Part shown: piece by piece, positions 49,725 through 63,700 of the stretch | Layout: every line of letters starts with the position of its first letter | How positions within the stretch are numbered: position 1 is the stretch's first letter | Assembly: GCF_964340395.1 (NCBI RefSeq) | Contig: NC_135560.1 | Coordinates: forward strand, 10,482,098 to 10,546,097 | Direction: 5' to 3' | Origin: Glandiceps talaboti | Taxonomy: Eukaryota > Hemichordata > Enteropneusta > Spengelidae | DNA: 64,000 nucleotides | Translations under genes and position numbers: made by a program | Notes under the pieces: model-generated | What the model was told of the DNA's origin: nothing | The model's input: only the letters and a program-made list of their open reading frames with translations | Database searches by the model: none

Positions 49725-49925
49725 CGACGTGAAATTTTGATGCTTGCATGACATCAACAGTTCGTGAGGTCTTGATGACATCTTGACAGTTGAATGACAT
49801 CATCACTTTGTGGGGTTTGAATGTCATCATCATTTTGTGAGATCTGCATCATTGTCATCATCATTATGTGAGGTCTGGATGACATAATCATTTTGTTATG
49901 TCTGAATAACATCATTTAGAGAGAA
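49725..49925. repeat. Degenerate tandem repeat, unit about 36 bp
   Basis: Five or six diverged units contain TTTTGTGAGGTCTGGATGAC and ATCATCA. Order is kept but identity is low. Confidence 0.75.
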
Positions 49926-52499
49926 AATGAGACAAGATTGACTATAAAATAACTGTTTTATATAAGTACTGCACATCGAACAAGAAATACATACACACTA
50001 TGTACATATTCATTTTAATTCTTCCAGCCACACATTTGATCCATTCTTAGCTGTTTACATATTTAACTGTCTGCATCTCAATGGACAAGAATAAAAACCC
50101 TTAAAATTTGAAATAAAATGAAATGTTTACTGCAACCAAATTATAATCTCGGTAGTCTGTTGCATTCAGGACCATATACACTTTATGCTAAATTTGACAT
50201 TTAAATTGTAGTCTTACTGCTTACTTAGAAAGACAGCAGCAGTCTGGTCCGTCCTATAGCAATTTCAATAAAGGGCAATTACCTCTGTGCATTGAAACAT
50301 ACAAAGGTGTCAAAAGAGAACCAGTACGTGTTGGAATAAACCGTGATTAAAACGCTGCAGAAAAAAAAGACTCTTTTTCTTTGACATTGTAGTTTTTTTA
50401 ATGACTTCTGTATTATATACAAATGTACATTAATTAATATGGCAAATAGAACATTGCATACATCCCACTGTCAGCCAATAATACAGAAGTTGAAGTAGCT
50501 ACTACAAACCAGGATGTGAATATATAGCGAAATTGATAACTGTAACAGTAGTATTTTCTCTAACAGCACAAATTTTACATATACGTTTTCTCCCTATACC
50601 CCCTACATTGTTTTAATATCAAAGGTGATTTATACAAACTGGCGGGTATTTTTTATTTTTTATTTTTTTTATTTATTTTTTTTTTAATTACCTCAAGACA
50701 TGAAAATGAATATAATGTAATAATCTACAATCATGAGTAATAAAATAAATGTAAAATAATCAGTCATGTGATGTTTTTTTTTTAAAACCAATTTATCTTT
50801 TACTTCACAAATGTATATTATGATCAGCTATTTTTTTTTTAAGTTCTATGAATCAACATTTTCAGGTTCACAATACCAGGAGCACTTGTGGAGCTTGTCA
50901 CCTATTTTAAATTACACTACAAAACTAAGTAATCACAATTTCCTATAGAGTAGATGTGGGTTACTTATTTGTGTACAATACGCAAAAGTCAATTTGACAT
51001 ACCACTGACACAGAGCTAGAACCGTTCATGACCCACCAAAATGTCATGTTTTTTCTGAATGTGGTGACTCACAACATACCCCATTTAAAACCATCTATGA
51101 ACCGTGATGGGGGGGACGTTACCAACTTCCAAGAATTTGGGATAATTGTCTGAAGTCACGTGACTTCAGAGAACACTAATGAACCCAATATTTTGGTGCA
51201 ATAATTAGAATTTAAATTTGTGAACTTAAAACCCATTTTCATGTAATATTTGACTCACAACAAAAATATATTGTTTTTAATTTTTATTAGGGGGCACTGC
51301 TTATGTATTATTACATCCTCTCGTTCTTTAGCCACACATACTACACATGTATATATTATGTATCAGTCCTCATTTCACGTGACAACATCGAATGGATTTA
51401 ATAGTTGGCAGAATCGGTTCACCCACTGAGGGGCTCAGTCCCCTCGATATAAATGTACGGATTTGTGATGATATTCTAGTCAGAATCTCAGTGAAAAATT
51501 CTCCATTTCAGATTGCATGACATTTTGTAGACTTTGAGTACATGAATGATGCATACATAAATAGATGTCAAATATAATCCGAATTCCACAACAGAATCTC
51601 TACAACTAGTTGATCTTTCCAAATCATACACATAATGTTGGAGACTTCATTTTGACGTGTGTTCGTTATCAGATCGATGACAAAAAAAACAAGACTATCA
51701 CACACAATCTGTCACTACAAAATCAGAGTCCATGCCAATCACACTGTCCTTGAATCAATATAATATTTTCCAATACAATGCTTGGATTATTCTCCTCCAC
51801 ACCAATTTCATTCTTACCCAACAGACAACACCTTTTTTAATGGCCTAATTTGTTCCCTAGTGAACACAATGTCTGTTAATTGACATTCTTTCTATTAGTC
51901 AGCCTCTGAAAGATGTTATTATGCTATGTCAAGAACCTCCCTGACTTTCTGATAACCATCACACATTACGCTTTTCAATGTGTATTCGTTACTGAATTAT
52001 TAATCATCTGACATGCGCTATTAAAAACCAATAAATAATCTTAATGAGCCCATTTTGTTATTGGTAAAGACTTGGCATATCTCCCATATGGAAAATTTCT
52101 TACAGCTGGGAAACATGTTTTAATTGAGGCAATCAAACGCATGACTAGCTCAATACTCCCGCCTAGACTGATATCGTAAGAAACGGGGATTGCTGTGGCA
52201 CACCGTCGGTGAATACACCATACAACCTGAATGACACTCACATTAATGGATAATAGTCTGAATACATACACAGTTAATTCTGTATATACATGATTAGTAT
52301 ACTCAGACAAATTGGTGATGGGCAAGAAAGGGATAAAGAAAATGTCGGCGATACTAACGGAGTAAAATGGACTACTGTTCAGACAGAATTGCCGACAGAT
52401 AAGTGTGATTGAATATGGTGAATGTAAAAACATGGGGAGTAAAAAGGGTAAGACAATCTGTGTTTAGTGGCTGACTCAACTACGGTTTACAGAATTGGC

Positions 52500-53090
52500 A
52501 ACAGATAAATAGATTCAATAATCAGACTGCGGAAAACAGAATATATAGATAAATATATGTATATATATACATGTATTTCTTTACAGGCAGACTATATGTA
52601 TGTACGTCATTATACATATATGTGTTTACGGGCTCACATTTTACCAAATTAAGATATTCAATATTTATATTACAGAAAAAATGCCCAGAATAATACAATG
52701 TATAGGTATACTGTCAGACTATGCTAGATTTTATCAAATTTAGAGATTCAATATTTAGATTACAGAAAAAACGCCCAGAATAATACTGTGTATATATATA
52801 CGTGTTTACTGGCAAACTATGCTAGATTTTACAATATTACCAAAAGATTCAATATTTAGATCACAGAAAAAAAAACCAGAATAATACTGTGTATATGTAT
52901 GTGTTTCACAGCAGACTATATGCTAGGTTTTACAAAATTAAGAGATTCAATATTCAGACCACAGAAAAAAAAACAATAAAAAGCTAAATATATGTATACA
53001 TGTGTTTACCTACTATGCTAGGTTTTATAACATCATCAAGAAATTCAACATCTAGATTACAGAAGAAAAAACAGAATAAATCGAAAATAA
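52500..53090. repeat. About 98-bp tandem repeat, 6 copies
   Basis: AGATTCAATATTTAGATTAC followed by AGAAAAAACGCCCAGAATAA recurs at about 52510, 52652, 52744, 52846, 52941 and 53040, each followed by TGTATATATATACGTGTTTA and GACTATGCTAGATTTTA-like segments. The first and last units are diverged. Confidence 0.92.
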
Positions 53091-53699
53091 TAAAGTGTAC
53101 TTATGCGTTTACTTGCTGACCGTGGTATGTTTTACAGATCTGCCACAAGTAAAATAAACTAAATATTTGAATTGTGGGGGAAATTGGAAATAAAAATGCC
53201 AAGTGTTTACAGCAGATAGATGAACAATTTTAGATTTTATATTAGTATATAGTAACGTTATAAAATGAAATTAAACCTTGCGATTGTCAGAAATTTAGTC
53301 AAACTGTCAACCTCAAATCGTTGTACCAGGTTTCATTTTGATTTCTCATCTTTCTCATAGAAAATTATACCTGCCGGTATTCAACATGAAATGGTTTCAG
53401 GGCACTATGACAAATTAGACACATCTAAAAATCATGACAAATTGGACGCATCTAAAATTACAAACGATAAACGTTACATGTACAGATAAAATTGACTTGT
53501 CTGAGAGAAATAAGCTCTTTTCCTCGTTACCTCTCTTTTGACTACTTTGAAATGTTTATAACTAATCATGATCCGTACTCAAATGTAACAAGTACCATAC
53601 TAGATTACTACCAATCAACTAGAAAATGTTGATCCTTCTAAACCATCATGGCAACCAACAAATAATCTTGAGAGAAAAAAAATTGCCATTTGTTGAATG

Positions 53700-53850
53700 T
53701 GGAGTAACCAAAATAGCACCCGATAGCTTTTAGCGTAGAATTTATGTGTTAATTATTTTTCATGTTTATCTACATGCTGATCCAATCCTGTTCTTTGTTA
53801 CCTATGCAATCATTTTCATCATTTTGCTGTTGCTATGGGCTGAACAAAAT
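53700..53850. repeat. Dispersed repeat, copy 4 (short), followed by (AAAT)n
   Basis: AAAATAGCACCCGATAGCTT, TGTTTATCTACATGCTGATC and GCTGTTGCTATGGGC match parts of the family at 17490 and 34555. An (AAAT)n/(GAAT)n tract follows at 53853-53910. Confidence 0.6.
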
Positions 53851-54819
53851 GTAATGAATGAATAAATAAATAAATAAATAAATAAATAAATGAATGAATG
53901 AATGAACGAATGATTAAAGGCTCACATTCAGGGGTAAAATGTAGTAAAACGCTATCAGCAGTACATTGTGCACTTTCATATATTAAAAAAATCAATGACT
54001 TCACAAATGTATAGGTTCTCATTTCATTTCATTTCATTTCCTATATGTACAACTGCATACTTTTGTTGTTATTTCAGGCAGAAATAATTCTAATTACATT
54101 TTAAATACCTTTTTCTTTTTTTTGGTTGATAGTAGGACACTGACACTTAAAACAAATCCGAAATCAGTACCTTTTTTTGAGATTCATGGTATAAACAAAC
54201 ATGCTGTGAACACTCGCATCTTGTCAACATCTTGTCAACAACAGCCATACCCCATGACCCTTTCCATTGACCACGTTTGACATTACTTGAACTTCACCTC
54301 ATCAGTCAGATGGTGGTGACAATGACAGAAAAACACTAAGCCATTACAAAGCTGTTGCTATGGCAACGAGATGTTTGTCCGATGTCATCTCGATGATAGT
54401 ACATAAAAGTACAGATAAAAACTCACATTCTCCTGTCAAATAGCTAAAATCATTTTTTATCGTTTTTATGAAGTACTTCCATGACATTTTCTCAACTCCT
54501 GACCCTCTTTTTAACATTACTGTCTATGTTGAAATGTACAGAATGCTAATGTCATAATGATGAAATTCATGGATTTTCCATCAAAATATTCTCAATTCTA
54601 GTCTGGGAACAGTGCGTCAATCACATATTCTGTTTTCCTACCTACAGTACCATTAACAGGTGTTAACTAATGTCACCTGTTGACAAAGACATATTAACGA
54701 TCTTTGAAAGGCAACACAGGTCAAGGATTCCACACAAAGGTATATATTGTAGGAAATATTCCTCAGATGCTTTCTATATTACGTATTTCTTATTTGAAGT
54801 GACTAAATGAATACACAAA

Positions 54820-54932
54820 TTTACATAATCAAACTATAAACAAATTTACATAAACCATAAACAAATTTTCATAATCAAACTCTACACAAATTTACATAAT
54901 CAAACTATAAACAAATTTACATAATCAAACTA
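54820..54932. repeat. About 24-bp tandem repeat, 5 copies
   Basis: The unit ACAAATTTACATAATCAAAC is repeated with CTATAA or CTCTAC linkers. One copy has TTTTCATAATC. Confidence 0.92.
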
Positions 54933-55811
54933 GGTGTGACTGATTCTAAGCTGTCAAGTTTTCTAAATCTGTATTTTGAATATTTTGAATAGACTCATTT
55001 TCTTAGAAATCAGAGAAAGAGCCTACAAGAATAAACACACTGCAATTTCATTTCTTTTTATCCAAAACAGTTTTAAATGACAAGAAATAATTGTCGCATG
55101 CTAAGAGGAAAACATGTACAGGAGCAACAACAACATTATTCAAGATAATTATATTAACACTAGAAATGTGCAAGAATAATTAATCCATGTGAAATGAGAG
55201 GATTAATTGCTTTATCAAAACCACACACAAGAGAACTTTATAGTTGTCAGTAGACTCTTTTGGTGTGTTAACAGTCATCAATCCTCAAATTGCTTCATTT
55301 AGACTAACTACAAAAAAGAGATGTTAGACTTATCACATAATCTCTACAATTTCCACCAACAACACCATAATTCAAGGATAGATTCTGACATTTATAACAC
55401 TCAAAATAAATTAAACCATTTGACCCTACCCCCACCCCTGCCCACCCCCACCCCCACCCCACCCCACCCAGTACCCCCATATTCCTGATTACAAATCCAG
55501 CCTTTAACACTTGAAACGCTAGGACCTAACCACACAGCAGAGGAATGAAGGGGTTAAACAATGTATAGGGCTCCACTGACACTAATACACATGAACTATC
55601 TATGCATTATGTATGCATCACCTCTCTCGGTACATGCACTCTGCATCGATACACATATCATTATTTACAGTGCTATAAAACCAACACTGTAATGCTAAAA
55701 CATCCCTTGATCATGACTTCAAGATACTTTGAACACAGCATTTCAACAATCACAAGACATCATCTGACTGATGTGTTTACTTGTTTCTGGTTTGTTGCTA
55801 TGACAACTTAC

Positions 55812-55868
55812 CTGTATAGGTGGCAATGTCACTTTCATGGGACCAAAATTGAGCTCCTTTGAAGCACC
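55812..55868 (-). CDS. PDE8: PDE8 coding exon 2 (small exon, residues 89-107)
   Basis: This 57-bp exon is in phase 0 at both ends and encodes GASKELNFGPMKVTLPPIQ. It matches the conserved stretch just before the receiver domain in vertebrate PDE8A (QFGPMRF...LQ) and PDE8B (IGPMRL...PIQ). The donor is CAG|GTAAGT. The chosen acceptor (TATATAG|GGT) follows a pyrimidine-rich tract. Two other AGs downstream (exon start 55856 or 55853) would also keep the frame and shorten the protein by 4 or 5 residues. The exon is separated from exon 3 by 39.4 kb, so automated annotation would easily miss it. The GPM..PIQ core and donor are secure; the exact 5' edge is less so. Confidence 0.85.
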
Positions 55869-56830
55869 CTATATAATTATAAAGAAATGAAACAAAGACA
55901 AACTTAAGTATATTGAAGATGCTAAAATGACTAAGAGTTGAATCGTTAAGATTAAGATATGTTATCGAATTCAGTGGATATCTCTGATGGGACATATAAT
56001 ATTGGTAATGTGTGCATCTAATATGTTTTAAAAAGTTCAGATTCCCCCATGTTCATGTATACCACACACTTATCAAAGGGCAACATTTACGTCATACCTT
56101 AGATTAATCAGATAACAATTTCACTTAAGGTTGTAGAGTAATACTTTCCAATTTTCAAGGCAACCTTTGTCATTACTTCCCCTACAGGCATCTCACCAAA
56201 TATTTCATATCATTTCCATTGAAAACAGATAATAAAACCAGTTTCCTTTCACAGGAACAACTAATTTTGTGTCTTTCATGTTTTTAATGATAACTTTGAA
56301 AAAAAAATAGGGAATAACATCATGGAAAGAATGAACAAAGTTAAAGTTTTTCCCCGCAAGCAAAAAAATAATAATAATCATTTATATGATTTACTGCAAC
56401 ATCAAATTTTACGAATGAGAAAGTACATCCTGTAATGAAACGGTTAAAATATTTGTTGTTGATCATTTTTTTTCTTTTTTTTTAGTAGAGAAAAAAATAC
56501 AGAAATTATACTTGTTATGTTATAGCTGTTAGATTACTGGATTATTGGCAAATTAGATTCAACATCCAAGCTATGTGATGTAGTGTAATGAAATGGTAAC
56601 TAGGCAACCGATTTCATCCAAAAAACTACAGCTTCCTTTGTCATCACTGTAAACCACACAGGAAAGCGTCAGACTCTGAAGGTGTTGATAAATAAGACCA
56701 AGAAAATTAAACTGGAGATTTATAAAGATACAAGGCAATTTTGGTTCATGTTTTCTGACTTTGGTTTAGGAATGTTATTTCTTTTTTCGAGCACTAAACA
56801 TATCAGCAGAGGCCCTTCCATAATACTTAC
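55869..56830 (-). other. PDE8 intron 1
   Basis: This intron of about 960 bp lies between coding exons 1 and 2, with GTAAGT at its 5' end and TATATAG at its 3' end. Apart from short A and T runs (near 56299, 56468) I see no repeat or gene in it. Confidence 0.8.
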
Positions 56831-57094
56831 CCTCATTTCAGCGGTCGATCTGCTAGTTTGCGTCTCTGCTTCAATACTAATAGTTCCTCGTCTATCTCTT
56901 CGCCCAACTTGTGTCGGACCAGCTACGCCTGTACTGGACGGACCAGCTTCGGTAATGTCAGTGCTTCGAATCAAATGGGTATGTTGTTGTTGGTGGTGTG
57001 AGAAAGAAGACGGGCGCGGCGAGTTTGATTCATCCGAGTCACGGCAATATACAACTCCACTCTGTGAAACGTGAATACTCGGCGCGCAGCCCAT
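56831..57094 (-). CDS. PDE8: PDE8-type cAMP phosphodiesterase, coding exon 1 (N-terminus, residues 1-88)
   Basis: This is the first coding exon of a high-affinity, cAMP-specific phosphodiesterase of the PDE8 family, which hydrolyses cAMP to 5'-AMP in the cytosol and at membranes. The protein starts MGCAPSIHVSQSGVVYCRDS, which is nearly the start of vertebrate PDE8B. Gly2 and Cys3 form the usual myristoylation/palmitoylation signal for membrane attachment. The rest is low-complexity, rich in Ser, His, Gln and Pro, and ends with EAETQTS and AEMR, again as in PDE8B (AETQT, AEVR). The start ATG has purine at -3 and G at +4. The exon ends in phase 0 at a consensus donor (ATGAGG|GTAAGT). It lies in the most CpG-rich part of the window. 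The gene family is certain; the paralogue name is only a nearest match, since many invertebrates have a single PDE8. Confidence 0.95.
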
Positions 57095-57700
57095 CTCTTC
57101 CTGCTAGTTATCGGTCTCCTCGCATTATAGCGAGAATTTCAAACAACCAACACGGCTGCCATGTACGAGACCGTTCTGATAATCGTCTTCTGTTGGTATG
57201 AATTATTCAGGGTAAAAAAGTGAAAAACTTCAAATCACTGCAAGCTCGAAGAATACCTGTCCGTTGACTTCACGGTGACTGGCGATGAACAATGTAGAAA
57301 CCACAGAAACACACAGCTGATGATGTTGGGTAACGAAACGCATGTAAAAACTTCCGACTTTCGAGAGGGAGCAGAACGAATCGAAGAATATTCAATGGCA
57401 ATCACACACTTCACTGACCCGACTGACACAAAATTCCTACTGTAGGAGAGAGGCATACAATGTTGAAATATTACTCGATCAGTTTCACAGAAGTCCGAAA
57501 CGGCAGCTGCTTTCGCATAGGAAGCAATTTCTCACGTCGGTGCTCGGTGCATCGATAATGTACTGATGATGTCAAAGCTCAAATAGCCAGCTAGCCAATC
57601 ATGTACTAGTAACTTTGCCATGTGACGCTACTGCTGACGTACATTTCAAAGCCAATCGCGAGATACAGCAATTCGTATAAAACGCCTCTATTCTGTATAT
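57095..57700 (-). promoter_or_regulatory. Probable 5' leader and promoter region of PDE8
   Basis: This stretch lies directly upstream of the PDE8 start codon. Together with exon 1 it is clearly richer in CpG than the rest of the window (for example GGCGCGCAGC near 57080, plus scattered CG to 57560). Two CCAAT motifs are readable on the plus strand, near 57594 and 57652, inside GCCAATC contexts. A TATAAAA at about 57678 points rightwards, away from the gene. No convincing TATA box was found in the gene's own direction. The transcription start cannot be placed from sequence alone, and an upstream non-coding exon is possible. Confidence 0.45.
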
Positions 57701-60700
57701 AATATTATTGTAGTTTAAACAGAACTGCATTTTATTACTTTCATAGTAATCTTTGTGCGATCTTTAACATCGATCGCCGTTTTTGAAATGTCAAGTCATG
57801 CCCTGACCTACAACTGTTGTCTTCACTAATCATTCTCTTCACGGCCAATTAAACCAACACAGTTTACATTAACATGTAATCAAATGCAATGTAAAAAAAG
57901 ATGCTTGTTTTTAATTTGAATATACCGTAAACTTCGATTGGGACGAGTACTAACTTGCGTCAGTGAATTTTTATAACTGATTACCCAACATCACCCAAGT
58001 ACAGCTTTCCTGTGACATGCGCACAGCAGTAAGCTTTGTCACCATGAAGTTGTGTCTGATCAAAATATTGATAAATTAATTTTAGTCGTGATTGCATATC
58101 CTATAGCAATATCAAAATTCACTTATTTATTTGTTGCTTTCAGGGAGTGTAATACGTCTTTTCACGCGTTATGTTAAATTGTTCATATCTTGAAAAATGA
58201 GAGTAAAAAACGTCCCTTCAAAGGATGGGTTCATTTTTTATGGCGGGAGGGTCCGGATGCATCATTTTTGCTCTGCGTTGGTCCATACGTAGTACACATA
58301 TCCGGCTATTATTTCCCGAGTGAACGTAAAGTAATGACAGTGTAGAAACTAAGCATAGGACAAGACAATATATATGCCTTGTAATCGTTTGTTCAAACTG
58401 CCATTAATTATATACAACTGCTAATTAAAAATCCGAACATTAGCCGTGATGACGTCATATCTAGCTTTGCATGCTCAATGTACAAAATATAGAATAATCA
58501 AATAATGGTAACATCATCAAATAATAATTAAATATTCATTAAATAAAGAAATACGAAATAACAATGAAACCGTCTTAATGATAGAAAAATGATAAATAAT
58601 GTTGAAATAACTGGGGTAAAAATGATATATAAGGGATTACACGATTAAATATAACAAAATCATACATAAAGGAATTCTAATTTGGCGGTGATCTCACCTC
58701 ATATGCATTTAGAGTGAGAAATTTGATTTTGTGTTCACTGTATGACGTAAGAATGTTTTCAAACTCGCCCATCCCGGCCATACAGCCATACGTAGTGTTT
58801 ACCAAATTGCTTTATTGAGGAAAAAAGGGGGAATTCTGTAAATCAAGTATTAAATTTTCGTACTTTTGAAAAATCACGAAGTTTGAGAAATTTGAAAACA
58901 TTTGTTGAGCTATTCTACAGCAGGCCAATGAAGTCTATGTGTGCATTACTTATCTTTAAGTGAACCATCATTATTTACGGTCCTGGGGTCGAAGGAATGG
59001 GTGAGGGGGTCGGAGGCATAAAGTGAAAAGTGGCGATGATCTACATCTGATCGCGACCCCCCCCCCCTCCCCCATTTTCCATGATTTTTAGCCTATAACT
59101 ATATATCCCTTCCACCCCATCTCTCTGGATAGCGCTCTTGTAAGTTGTACACTGATTTGCTAACATAACACAATTTACATATTTATATAATTATGTTGAG
59201 TTTACAACTGGTAACAGTGAAGTAAAGTACTTTCTCTATATATGTGCTCCACTCGTTTATAGCATTCATATCAAGTGTAAAGGTATACTGTTTCAGTTGG
59301 TTTATTTAGCCTTTCTAGTGTGGTCAATTAGCAAATGAAACGGTATACTTTTTTACACATGATATGAATGCTATAAACGATTGTGGTACATATACAGAAA
59401 ACGCTTTACTTTGGTGTTATGGGTTGTATTTGATATAGATGCTACAAACCATTGTGGTACATACAGAAAACGCTTTACTTTGGTATTATGGGTTGTAATA
59501 CTTATCACAGAAGATTAATGCATATGTATTTGTAGCGCAGTGTACACAAATATCCCAAGAAAACCACAACTTGTGATATCTGTTGTTGTTTTTTATCTGC
59601 ATTATGTTGGGTTTCATTATTATCATTTTATGTCCCAACAGGAATTCATTGTCTCGAGTCGACAACCATTTCAACGATCTGACGAAGTTCGGCAATTCAG
59701 CAGTTTCCGCACAGCAGAGCGTTGACACATTCAAGCACTGTTCATTCTCGTGCCCCCGGGCTATGTATACTGTACGTATACGTTTTAAGTTACGAATCAG
59801 AAAGGTCATTGAGAAAAAAATACATACAGATGACGTCATTCACTTCCAATCACCATTACTGGGATAGGAATTCTGTAATTGGTCAAAACAGTCATGTACT
59901 ATAAGTTCACTCCATAACCCACATTCGTCAGGTCCGTCAGTTATTGCTCAATCAATTTCCTTTCTAGGGTTGCGTTCTTGTGTATTGTTAGCAATATTTT
60001 TTTGTTTTGTTAATTTGCCAGGTCCATTACTATTATTGATTCCTGGAAACACAGTTTTATTTTTTTCCTCTAGGTGATAGACATTTTCCTGAATTTTCAG
60101 TGTTGTCACTCTACTTGTTTTTGACATTTTCACTGTTTATTTTTCAAGACAGAATGTCAACGATTTCGTAAACTTATCAATTATTTCAAAGTACATTTAT
60201 TTTTCCCCCAAGATCTTTCAACAATCGTTGTTCCAAAGTTCGAGTTTACACATGAGCATTCTAAATGTTAAGTCTACATTTAATACGTGGAATATATTTT
60301 ATTCATCAACGATGCTGCTAACTGATCGCTATACATATATTTAGAGGCAATATTTTTCACATGTGGCGGAGCATGATATGACAACGTATCAAATATGTGG
60401 TAGTAGACTCAGTATTGATATAGGGATAACACTTTTCACGCTCCTACATGCTTAGACATTGTATCCGTCCATTAGGCAACATGGCATTGGGTTGTTGTTT
60501 TTTAAATACCCCACTGCAAGTAGTCTTTCTTGTACAGAAAACCTTAAAGTAGAAAATTATGGTACCTCACAAAACGAAATAAAATTATACAATGTTTTGA
60601 AAAATCTTCCTTGCTTTCCGGGCCTCTCTCTCTGTATGATCCCATCCCTAAATGACTTGATGTACGAAGATTACCATCTTTATATCCAATAACGCTCATT

Positions 60701-63700
60701 GAGATTCTGGAACTGTTGTTACGGCCTCAGTTTAATGTCTTTCTGTTTTCATATTACCTTCAGATGAATAGTCATGAATACTTATTGTTCATCTAATATA
60801 TATGCATGTATGTTGACTCCCATGATGCAACACTGGACCACTGCGAGGACAATGAACATTTCTTAACATTCTTGTAGGTGATATGAATTAATTAACTGAC
60901 TCTGCAGAACCCGAGGTTTACGAATATACCCTTAATTCTTTGAGGATCAGAAAGATAAAAGGATGGACCAATGGATTACCCATCATCCTAGTAAACTGTT
61001 CCCTCTGTTATGTTTAGATTCTATCAGGGACGTATGATTTTTATCCACCAAAAACATAACTCACATTGTGGTTTATATACCTAAACCGTAGATTGAACTG
61101 AGGACGTGGTATCCGATCCCTGAACACTTGAAAATGCTCGCAAGTCCTCTCGTTGGTGGGAGTTCTATACATCAAGAGCTTGAGAGAATCTAAATTGTTT
61201 TATATTAAACCATGCCGCATTAAGATGTGAAATTGCAAGAATTCATCAAGAACTCGAGAGAATATAGAAAGAGTATTGTGGTTTATCTGAACGGGCTGGG
61301 TGTTTTCAAATGAATAAGTTTACGCACACAATACAAGTGATAGTACAGTAAGCTAACAAGACGTCAATCTGTAAACTAACTCTACTTAGTTTTTTGTGAG
61401 AACTTTTCATTTCATAAGTTCGTTATTCTTCTTCCTGTTTATACGATTTTTAGCATTTTTCCATTGTTGCATTTCTCTTCAAATTAAGTAGTTCTAGTAG
61501 CAACTAACGAAATATGTATGGAATTCTAGGACGCAGAACGCCATAACGTGTTTGGACAAAAGAAATCGTTTTGTCACTTTCCGCTTCAGGGCCGATCATG
61601 TGTGTACATCTACTAATAGTAATGGGTCGGAATTGCGCCCTGTTTCACAGTAAATATCAATAAAATGCGTACATACGCCGACAATTGGATAGGTTGTAGG
61701 TACATATGTTGTCCAGGGAGACTCAGTATCCCTTCTTCAAAAATCTATCCTAGACTTTTACTAATTCGAGTGTAATCATTTTTATTTGGCTCTTTTGAAT
61801 TGAGAAATGTTCTCTTCTTGTTTCCGTCAGGTCGTGCATCGAATGCCAGGGAAGTCGTTAAAGTTTCATTATAGTTGGCTTCAAAAAGGTGCGAACTTAA
61901 TGAATCGTGATCCTAAACGGCCATTTAATTATAGGCCATAGTGACCCTAAATTAAACCAGTCATTTGCGATTCTGTTGACAAATATCCTGTTTTTCCCAA
62001 CCTGTAGTTTTTATGTGCAAACAAATAACCCCCCCACCCCCACCCCCACCCCGAGAGAGCGTTGTAATTTACTGTACACGCTTTGATATTGGACAATAAT
62101 TTTATGATCATCAATATGTAATGGAACGGTTGCTGCAGCATGCTTTTTGTGTGTGTAGTCTACACCCACCTGTCCTTACATGCAATCGTCAAGTTTTTTT
62201 TGTGTCGTTTTATTCAAAGCTGCATGTAACTGGAGCAATTTTTTTCTCAATCTAATGCCAACAATATATTCACTGAAAATTGTTACAATGCCAATAATTA
62301 GACATTTGTACATGTTAATTAGAGGGCGATTTTATCAAGTGAGATACTACATAACACAGTACACCTTCCCTTGGCTATCACCTGCTTCATAGACACAGAT
62401 AAATGAAGACTTGGTGTAAATTATTAAAGCGAGAGCGCAAGGATTTTACAAATGTATTAGTAAAAAATTATATTTATTTGTTGAAGCGTGTGTGTACGTG
62501 CACGTTTACCTATAACTTGAGAGTCATGTTGGCTGGCATATAATCACCCCCCCCCCCAGCCCCCCCCCCCAGCCCCCCAAGAAAAACTCCAAGACTTTAG
62601 CTGTCAGGTTTGATAATCAGGAGAGGGCGTACTTTTGCTTCGAGTTCGTGAGACTGAACCACAATTCAACGGCCGCGTAAGGGCTACGATTCCATTCCAG
62701 ATGGTCCTTGTACACCCCCCCCCCCCACACACACACACAAAAAAACGTTCGCAGCATGTACGAATAATACTCACAAAAGCACCGTCACTGGTCATCACAA
62801 TGATACATTATATTGTTATACTATAGTATATTTGTGACATTTGCCTGAATTCAAGACGCTCGATCATTTCTGACAAGGGCAATGGCGGACATTGGTGTGC
62901 AAAAAATGACTACAAATTTAAAGAACAAAAATATTGAATTTAGAATGCGAAAATGATGGCTTGACGGACTATTGGTTTACATGCTAGATCGTGGGTAGAT
63001 CAGTTTGGGTAGTTTCTGTTGACTTAACCTTGATATGAATATTATGATCAAAACCAATCTAACATGGTCATGATATACAATAGATAACATCTCATTACGG
63101 GGTAATAAAAGGACCACAGAACAATTTATATTTAGAACAATGGAAAAAAAACTATTGTTCATTGAATCAAAATAGAACAAAAAGATGCGAAAAATATCTT
63201 GGTGGCCTTTGTTTTTAGCAAGGTCATATTCAAGGTGTAGTGCATGACAAAGAAAGTATTGATTCAACTGATCTACTTGCGATTGTTGTAGCTAACGCAT
63301 TCATGCTGTACTGTCATAGTAGTCAATATCACTTGAGATGAGTTATAACCAGGGATCAGTGCAACTATACGTACTGTATGAAGACAAAAAGAACTGGAAA
63401 CCAGGTCTTGAAAGTGAAGGTTTAAGTTTGGCAATGATGTAGGAAGACAACTGGTTCCAATAAATAGACTCTTGATCAAAATAACCAACGCTTTGACTAT
63501 TCAAAATGAATTTGCTGGATGACTGTCAGAAAGGATTTTATTTGATATGTCATTATATTACATGCAGTACCGATAGTGACCGTAACACTAACAATAACCG
63601 ATGTGGAGTCGGTGGCAGTGGTAGGATGCAAAAGTAACAACATAATGCAAAGATAGACCTTGGATGTATCCTAATACATCCATGGTTAGACATTAAAATG

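Noticed and set aside
52041-52433. 130-codon frame on the minus strand
   Set aside because: It has no domain, signal or similarity that I recognise and its composition resembles the surrounding intron; chance frames of this size are expected in 64 kb.
57235-57456. 73-codon frame upstream of the PDE8 start on the minus strand
   Set aside because: It could be an upstream frame in the 5' leader, but the transcription start is unknown and the peptide has no similarity, so it is not called.
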